A stretch of 64,000 nucleotides of DNA from Amoebidium appalachense (lineage: Eukaryota; Ichthyosporea), in the NCBI GenBank assembly GCA_963693365.1, contig CAVNZM010000003.1:4154001-4218000 (forward strand), in the 5' to 3' direction. The position numbers and the translations under genes were made by a program. Positions 56,701 to 64,000 of the stretch are shown one piece after another (positions within the stretch are counted from its first letter, which is position 1; each line of letters starts with the position of its first letter). The notes beneath the pieces were generated by a model. The model did no database searches, had not been told where the DNA came from, and worked only from the letters and a program-made list of their open reading frames with translations.

Positions 56701-57757
56701 GCGGAGGCCGTTACAGAAAAATTTTGAAGTGGGAGAACACGTGACAAAAATATCCTTCACCTTCCCCCCTCCCCCGTGGAAATACAGACGATTCGTTATT
56801 TTCTGCAAGTACTAACAATAATACTATAGCGGTCTATATTAGCTTATACTAATAACGTTCGTTATATAATCGTATTCGGTGAAACGGCTTTTTTTGAAAA
56901 AATAGCAGCAGTCCAAAGTTTGGGTCACCCCACGTGTCATTTGACGAGCTAGAACACTGCCAGGCGAAAGCTTATGTTATTAGCAATCACTTGCTTGTTC
57001 CAAATCATTTCCCTGGCTCGTTTTTCGTCGAATTTTGAGTGAGCTCTAGTGCTAAAAGGCACCGAAACTGAGTTCTCGCTACCACCTTCAACCCAGCGAA
57101 TTTCTTGCACCCAAATATCCGCTACGACACAAGAGCTGGGCACTAAGGTGGGCGGGACCCCCTACCTATGCTATTACGCAAACGCGTGTTCTCTTCCCAA
57201 AAGAGTAGTATGTTCTGTATATTTGTATCAAAAATGGGGGGGAAGGGGGGAAGGGGGAGGGAGGGGGGGAAGGGGGAGGGAGAGGGTGAACTTTCCAATA
57301 AGGCTTTCTCGCAGTTCGTACGCTCCGAAAGTTCCGAAGGTGTAATAATCCGGAGGCGACGTGTGTGCACGCGCCTTCCTGCTTGATCAAACATGAACTT
57401 CGGTGCTTGAAAAAGACTCTTTTGACTGTTTGTATGAACGTGTGCTGAGAAGACCTGACCTTCGTTTCTCCCGGTTCCTGGGTTTTGTAGATTTTTCTGT
57501 TCTGTTGATTCTGAGCCCACGGTGATATATATGACATAATTCATGAATTGAGGTGAGAAAGTGGGCCTAATGGTCAAAGTCTTGGTTGGAACCCGAAAGG
57601 CAGAAACGAAATGTTATGTTTGAGCTATAGTTTCCCCATAAATCAGAGGGTATGTATTCTAATATTAGAGTATTACAAAGTTAGCGTATTCCAAAGTCCT
57701 TGACGGCAATCTGTACATAGCTGGAAGGGAGTGTCAGTGTGGCCAAGCATGTTTCTG

Positions 57758-57801
<44 letters not shown>

Positions 57802-57826
57802 AGTGTTCACTTCAAATTCCCTCTAG

Positions 57827-57864
<38 letters not shown>

Positions 57865-58984
57865 CGCACACACACACACACACACTTTTTGCTGCTTCCT
57901 GCACCTTCCCTCGCCAGATCCCCCCCCCCCCCCCCCCCCCCCCCCCTCCCCTCCCTCCCCTCTCTCCCCCCCCCCCCCCCCCCCTCCCTTCCCCCTGGTG
58001 TTGTTAACTGCACACTTCACACACTCGTAGTCCCTACACCATCTTTTACTCCATCCCTCCCCTCTTCCCCCCTCCCCCCCCCCCCCCTCCCCTCCCCCCT
58101 CCCCCCACCACCACCATCACCAGTCCCCCCGGCATTCTAATTCTCCCCCCCCCCCCCCCTCCCCCCCCCCCCCCCCCCGCCCCTTCCCGGGAGGATGGGC
58201 TCTACTTTTGTCGCAAGACTCTGTGTGTACTGTTCTTTGTTTGTATGTCCCCGTTAGGATATCCGTTGAGAATCTGTACTTAATACTACGTACCTCATTC
58301 GTACCTCCACCCTCCCCCCCCCCCTCCCCCCCCCCCCCGGATGGGCTCTACCGGTGATGCATTGCATCCTCTCTGTGTGTACTGCTTTTGCAACATCTGC
58401 ACAGTTGTTACACGGGTACTTGATTGTATTTGTGCATTCTATCCCCCCTCCCCCCCCCCCCCCCCCCCCCTCCCTCCCCCTCCCCCCGCTCTCCCCTCCC
58501 CTTCCCCCTCTCCCCCCGCCCTCCCCCCTCTCCCCACCGCGGCCCCGCCCCGCCCAGGGCTCATAACATGACATAAGCCACTCTCGAGTATGGGCTCTGT
58601 TGAATATTCAAAAATGTGTATGCGCTCTTTTCCCCACCATCTGTGTGATATCGTCCATTGAGAAGCTGTGCACTTTGTACTGTGCATTACATCCTAACCC
58701 TCCCCCTTTCTCCCCTCCCCCCACCTCCCTCTTCCTCCCCCTCCACCCCTACCATCCACCCCACCCCTCCCCCTCCCACCTCCCCCCTTCCCCTCTCCCT
58801 TTCTCCCCCCCCTTCCTTCCCCCCCCCCTTCCCCCTAACCCCCCCCCCCCCCAACCTGCCGTCGTGTCTCTCTTCCTCCCCCCCCCCCCCCCCCCCCCCC
58901 CCCCCAACACCCCCCACCCCACCCCCCCCAAATACCCACTCGGTCGCTAAAACAGTTTTTTTTCGTTTTTTTTGTGTGTGACGG
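53723..58984. other. AT-richer unique intergenic region; C-rich from 57.76 kb
   Basis: After the SGTA stop the sequence is unusually free of homopolymers until 57.76 kb. I find no recognisable gene: its open frames are short and match no family. It contains a telomere-unlike minisatellite at 54470-54740, a T9-A8-T9 palindrome near 55450-55475, and a short G-rich patch at 57236-57290. From 57760 to 58920 poly-C and CT/CCT tracts alternate with copies of the dispersed ~100-bp module. Confidence 0.5.
54470..54740. repeat. Minisatellite of ~20-30 bp units
   Basis: Repeated variants of GTGCATGCCCATGTGCTTGT and GTACATGC with spacing of about 20-45 bp. The copies are diverged, and each is rich in alternating purine-pyrimidine steps. 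Confidence 0.7.
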
Positions 58985-59088
58985 ATGCCCGAAGCCACGA
59001 TGGAATCCAAGGCAAGGAGAAAGTCTTCGGACCTCTCCTGTCTAAACTCACCCGGTGGTATATACTCCCTCCTCCTCCCCCTCCCCCC

Positions 59089-59122
<34 letters not shown>

Positions 59123-59866
59123 ACCCACCCACCCACACCACCCCATCACTATCTCCCCCCTCCCCCTCCCCCCTCTGCCCCCCCGTGTTTGCAGTGTTGT
59201 CCTTCGGGAATGTTTTTGTACTCTGTAACACATATTACCCCCCCTCCCCCTCCCCCCTCTCGCCCCATCCATACAGTCCTGCACACACACACACACACAA
59301 GCGCGCGTGCGCGTGCGCGCACACACACACCACCACCACCAATCACACACACACACACACGCGCGCGCGCGCATGTGCGCGCGCAATCACACACGCATAC
59401 ACGCACACACACACACACACCACCACCACCACCAATCAATCACACTCTTTTATTCCCCTTCTGACCTACCAGCACACGCATGCACGAAAACATGCAAACA
59501 CACAAGCAACACCGAGATACACATACACACACGAGCATACGCCCAAACACACAACACACACTCTCCCTTTCTCTCCGTCCCTCTCCCTTTCTCCCTCCCT
59601 CCACCCTCCCTTCCCCCTCCCCCCCTCCCCCCCCCCCCCCTGTCTCCCTCTCTCTGGTGCATCGGGATACACATAAACAACCACGCGCTTAAGTGTGGGC
59701 ACACGTGTGCCCCACCTCCAATACACACGTGTCTTCTGCGCATGTGAGTGTGCATCAGCTTAAATACACGCGTACACCGCAACACACGTCCATACGCACC
59801 TATGCTTCAGTACCTGCTCAAAGACACACACGCGCGCGCACACATACACACCCACACGCGCGCACG

Positions 59867-59899
<33 letters not shown>

Positions 59900-60391
59900 C
59901 GTGACACCTACATACACAAATACACACGCAAACACCGACACACTCAATCGCCTGCACTCACAAACACGCATGGATACACCACGACCACCTGCATCTTCTC
60001 TTCCCCCCCCCTCCTCCCCCCCTCTCTCCCCTCCCCTCTCCCTCCCCTCCTGCCCCGTCATGCACACACCATCATCACCACCACATGTCTCTCTCTTGTC
60101 CCCCCCCATTTGCCCCCTCCCTCAACCACACACATGTGAGCTGGCATGCGCATCCCTATACATACACAGAGGGTACATACAGACACCCATAACCCCCCCC
60201 CCCCCCCCCCCCCCCCCCTCTCCCCCTTTCACACACATACACCTCCCTCCAACCAACCCTTGACAGCCGACACAAGCACAGAGGCTACATGCGAGACTTC
60301 AGGCACATATGTGCACACACACATGCGCGCACGTGCGCGTGTTCACGGGCGCGCACCCACACACACCCACACACACCCAAACACACACACA

Positions 60392-60450
<59 letters not shown>

Positions 60451-60472
60451 ACACAGGCCCACACACATACCG

Positions 60473-60531
<59 letters not shown>

Positions 60532-60653
60532 AACACACGCATAAAAAAAGAAAAACCTACGCCCATACCCACAACCCCAATGCCCCCCCCACCACCCCCC
60601 AACACACACACAAGACGCACATGCGTGTATGCGAGCGCGCACGCGCGCGCACG

Positions 60654-60717
<64 letters not shown>

Positions 60718-61460
60718 ACCCCACTTACACGCGCACACACACACGCACACACACACACACACACACACCACCCCACTTACACGCACACACACACACAAAC
60801 ACTGGCACACACGATACACAAACACACATACACACACAAGCACCCCCCCCCCCCCCCCCCCCACACACACATCCAGACACACATCCAACTAACCATGTGC
60901 ATGCTTTTGGACGGGTACACAGAATGTATCGGCAAGAGTTTTGTGTTGACGGATGGGGCCGCCGCACGCGTTGTTTCTGTGTGCGGTGACCGGATGTGGG
61001 GGAAACTGTTTCTTTCCTACCTAACGCTGGAAAATGAATTGGCTAGCACACCGGCCGCAAAAAGGCGAAAGGTAAAAACCATGCATCAGCCTGCTGTTTT
61101 GTGGGTTTAAGTGGGAAGGGGTGTGTTTGTGTACGTGTACACAATGTGTGTGTGGGTGTGTGTGTTGGGGGAAGGGTGGTGGTGGGGGGGGGGGGGGGGG
61201 GGGGGGGGGAGAAGGGGAGGGGGATGAGGAGGCGTGTGTGTGCGTGTGTGTGCGTGCGTGTGTGTGTGTGTGGGTGGGTGGGTGCACGCGTGCTTGTGTG
61301 TACGTGTGTGAGCGTGTGTGCGTGCGTGTTTCTGAATGGGTGTATGCCTTATTATTAGGTGCCGTGGAAGGGAGAAGCGAATGGTTAAAAAGCGTGTTGG
61401 ATGGGTGACAATGTGAGTGTGTGTGTGTTTTTGGGGGGGGGGGGGGGGGGGGGGGAGAGG

Positions 61461-61493
<33 letters not shown>

Positions 61494-62521
61494 GGGGTGG
61501 AGGGAGCATGTATGCAGGGGGAAATGGTCGAGTCTAGAACACGAGCTAAGGTGGTGGGAGCACTTGAGGAAGAAGGGGGCAGGAAAGGGAGAGGGGGGAG
61601 GGGGGGGGGGGGGGGTAGCACGAGTGAATCCATTTGGATACCCCCTGCCCCCTCCAACCCCACCATCTACCCACCTACCACTCCTCCCTTTCCCACGTCT
61701 CCGTTCACACTCATTTCTGCCACCGAGATTTGCTCTATAAACCCTATCTTGTCTGCAACTTGCCCATTTCTTTCCCACTTTATCTTTATGAAACACCTAT
61801 AACCGTTCACCTTATTCTTTTTAGCCACCTTCTAATATCATGCGCAGGTAGGGGATGGCGAAGGCTTCCGCAAGCTCACGCACGTGCGCCCTTCGGATCT
61901 CGTGGAAACGGACGATTACCGGGAAATCAAACGGGAATACGTAGTCGAAGAGTGTAGGATAGTCTGTGTCGACGACCCATTTATCAAACAGGAAATGGAG
62001 GAAAAGGGAACCACTCTGAAGACTTTCTTCTTCTCTTGGTACTTCTGCAGGCGCACGGAAACGTGAGTGTGAAAGGGGTTAAGTGTGTGGGTGGGGGTGG
62101 GGGGTGCGTGGGTGCGTATTTTTGTGTGTGTGTGTATGTATGTTTGGGGCCGGGGGTGGAGGGCGGGGGGGGGGGGGGGGGGGGGGGGGGGGGAGGGGGG
62201 GGGAGAGGGGTGGGGGGAAATTGAAAGGGGTATCTGGGCGGGGGAAGGGTGGAACGGGCAGGGGAAGGGGACGGTACGGTTGTGGGGGGAAAGGGAGGTG
62301 GGTGGGGGGGAGGGGATTGTGGGATGTGGGGTGGGTGTGTGTGGGGGGGGAGGAGGGTCTTTTCAATGTCGTTTTTATGTTTTGGCCATTTTGTACCCCC
62401 CCCCCCCCCCCCCCCCCCCCCCCTTCTTTCCTATCTCCAATCCCTTTGGGCCTCTGTCACAGGGGATTGAAGAGAGATGTGGGGCAGAAAGAGGTGTGAG
62501 GGGGAGAGGGAGTGAGTTTTT

Positions 62522-62564
<43 letters not shown>

Positions 62565-62705
62565 TGGGTGCTCGGGTGCTGTTGCTATCGCTTTCCTGTG
62601 TCCGGCCGTTTTTTTCTTGTACCCTGGGTGGGGGTGTGAGCTGATGGGATCGACATCATTCATGTGTGTTTTGCTTGAGAGAGAAACACCTGGGGGAGGA
62701 GAGGG

Positions 62706-62737
<32 letters not shown>

Positions 62738-62814
62738 ATGAAGGAAGAGATGAACAAGGCGCCGGTGGTGGTGTGTGTGTGAGTGAGTATGTGTGGGTGT
62801 GGGTGTGGGTGGGT

Positions 62815-62871
<57 letters not shown>

Positions 62872-63250
62872 GGGGGGGAGGGTGGGGGGGAGGGGCTCAT
62901 GGTTTCTTCCTTGCCTCATCCCTGCCACTTTTGTCTTTCCCACCTGCCCACCATTTTTGCCTCAACACAATTTACATGGATCTAGTCTGACAAATCAAAC
63001 CCCATCCACCCACACACACATTCACTTTCCTTGGCTCCATTCGTATTCACTATTCCATCTTTCCCATTATATTGCTCCGTCCCTCCCTCCCCCCCCCAGG
63101 CATAGGAACCCCCCTGATGATGGGCTCTGTTCAAGTGTCTTCTGCCTCCACGCTTAATTGTTTTGATTTTGGATTTCCCACGTTTGTGACGTTTTGTTTT
63201 GCTCTTTGTTGTCTCCTCCATATTTCCAACCCTCTAACGCATACATCACG

Positions 63251-63287
<37 letters not shown>

Positions 63288-63771
63288 GCCCCCTCCCCCC
63301 CCCTTTTTCCCCATGGGCTCTACTTTAATATGATGCATGCTGTTGATGTGTACTCAATCAAGTACGCGCTTTGCTTTTGATTCATGCTCTTTGTGTGTGC
63401 TTTGCAAGATCTACATGGTGTTGTCCGTCGTTTGCGCATACTTCGTGCTCTGTTACGCTTTTCGACACCCCCCCCCCCTCCCCCCCCTCCCCCCCTTTCC
63501 AGCTGCTTTTTACGTTCTCATATGTTGGTCCCCAGTATACACCCTTCTTATTTTTGCGCTCCTGCTTTTCAGCCAATGGTGCTAGTGCATACACCCTCCC
63601 CTCACTCCTCCTCTCATCATCACCACCACCACAACAACAACAACCGTTGTAAAAAAGAACAAGAAATAAGCAGTAGAAGAAGAAACGGGGGGGGGGGGGG
63701 GGGGGGGGGGGGGGGAGGGGGGGGGCAGACTTGCACCACCGCACGCACGCGCACACACACACACACACACA

Positions 63772-63846
<75 letters not shown>

Positions 63847-63984
63847 TAGTTGCCAGCCCACTGATTTTCCATGCCACAGGCTGTATCCGTATGACTTCCG
63901 GGGCCGGGCCGTACGTGTGCTTTGGCCGGAGGATAAGAAACAGTACAGTGGGGTTATACGTGATGTGAGCAGGGAGGATGGAAG
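58985..63984 (+). CDS. Probable BAH/Tudor-type chromatin protein, 5' part of gene (continues past the window)
   Basis: Proposed coding exons are 58985-59054, 60267-60310, 60877-61071, 61848-62062 and 63880-63984, about 209 residues, with all phases matching. The first two exons are tentative. An in-frame TGA lies two codons before the ATG, and the exon 2 donor (TAT|GTGCAC) is weak. Exons 3-5 are well supported, with donors GTAAAA, GTGAGT and GTGTGT. The product has [20 protein letters not shown], then a basic KRRK, then [24 protein letters not shown] and [10 protein letters not shown]. That order (entry strand, conserved cysteine, F-x-CR near the end) recalls a BAH domain, which reads nucleosomes or modified histones. 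The following [24 protein letters not shown] segment has the strand pattern of Tudor or related barrels. Both domain calls are by eye and need a profile search. The last donor merges into a GT repeat at the window edge. Confidence 0.5.
60358..60713. repeat. (CA)n block in intron 2 of the chromatin gene
   Basis: Three CA tracts (about 60385-60444, 60475-60525 and 60655-60715) are separated by short unique pieces. A CACCACCCCACTTACACGC unit is repeated twice just after (60714-60790). Confidence 0.93.
62164..62193. repeat. Poly-G tract in intron 4 of the chromatin gene
   Basis: About 28 G residues close to the 5' splice site. More G tracts follow at 62532-62563 and 62709-62738, with a poly-C at 62398-62423 between them. 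Confidence 0.9.
62816..62870. repeat. (GT)n in intron 4 of the chromatin gene
   Basis: About 26 GT units followed by a G-rich stretch. Confidence 0.93.
63250..63285. repeat. Poly-C in intron 4 of the chromatin gene, next to dispersed modules
   Basis: A C run of about 36 bases with copies of the ~100-bp dispersed module immediately before and after it. Confidence 0.9.
63780..63845. repeat. (CA)n in intron 4, close to exon 5
   Basis: About 32 CA units end 35 bases before the exon 5 acceptor (CCATGCCACAG). Confidence 0.95.
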
Positions 63985-64000
63985 GTGTGTGTGTGTGTGT

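Overview
This window is nuclear DNA from an intron-rich eukaryote. It carries recognisable eukaryote-only genes split by GT-AG introns, no operons and no bacterial signals. The RPL13 and SGTA-type proteins look like those of a microbial eukaryote or alga, but I cannot name the lineage from the sequence. Most of the window is low-complexity DNA: poly-C/poly-G runs up to about 75 bases, (CA)n/(GT)n, (CT)n/(GA)n, and compound tracts that run C then A. Nearly all long open frames over these tracts (poly-Pro, poly-Gly, Thr-His, Cys-Val) are artefacts and are not annotated.

Layout. 1-18.85 kb: a gene-free array of about 11 diverged head-to-tail units of roughly 1.2-2.4 kb. Each unit alternates unique blocks with C-rich and G-rich tracts, and one holds a foldback element at 1121-1626. 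18.85-20.93 kb: unique DNA with no sure gene. 20.93-24.16 kb: a complete three-exon ribosomal protein eL13 (RPL13) gene. 24.2-27.6 kb: microsatellite-rich spacer. 27.7-29.25 kb, minus strand: an F-box/leucine-rich-repeat-like gene with several frame breaks. 29.25-32.0 kb: purine-rich tracts, then unique DNA. 32.02-38.28 kb: a complete six-exon patatin-like phospholipase (PNPLA) gene with an intact Ser-Asp dyad and one probable GC-AG intron. 38.3-43.27 kb: spacer. 43.27-53.72 kb: a complete ten-exon SGTA-type TPR co-chaperone gene whose introns are packed with CA repeats, a foldback element and a minisatellite carrying decoy splice acceptors. 53.7-57.7 kb: AT-richer unique DNA without a recognisable gene. 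58.98 kb to the right edge: the 5' part of a gene for a probable BAH/Tudor-type chromatin protein.

Exons were joined by hand from protein similarity, splice signals and phase. For the RPL13, PNPLA and SGTA genes the coding lengths close exactly in frame (639, 1782 and 1047 nt). The genes do not form one pathway; they are ordinary housekeeping, lipid, proteostasis and chromatin functions. The unusual biology is in the non-coding DNA: introns that run from G/GT-rich to C/CA-rich, splice sites embedded in CA/GT repeats, a dispersed ~100-bp module ending in poly-C, and the long tandem array. Exact homopolymer lengths may be unreliable in any assembly of such DNA.
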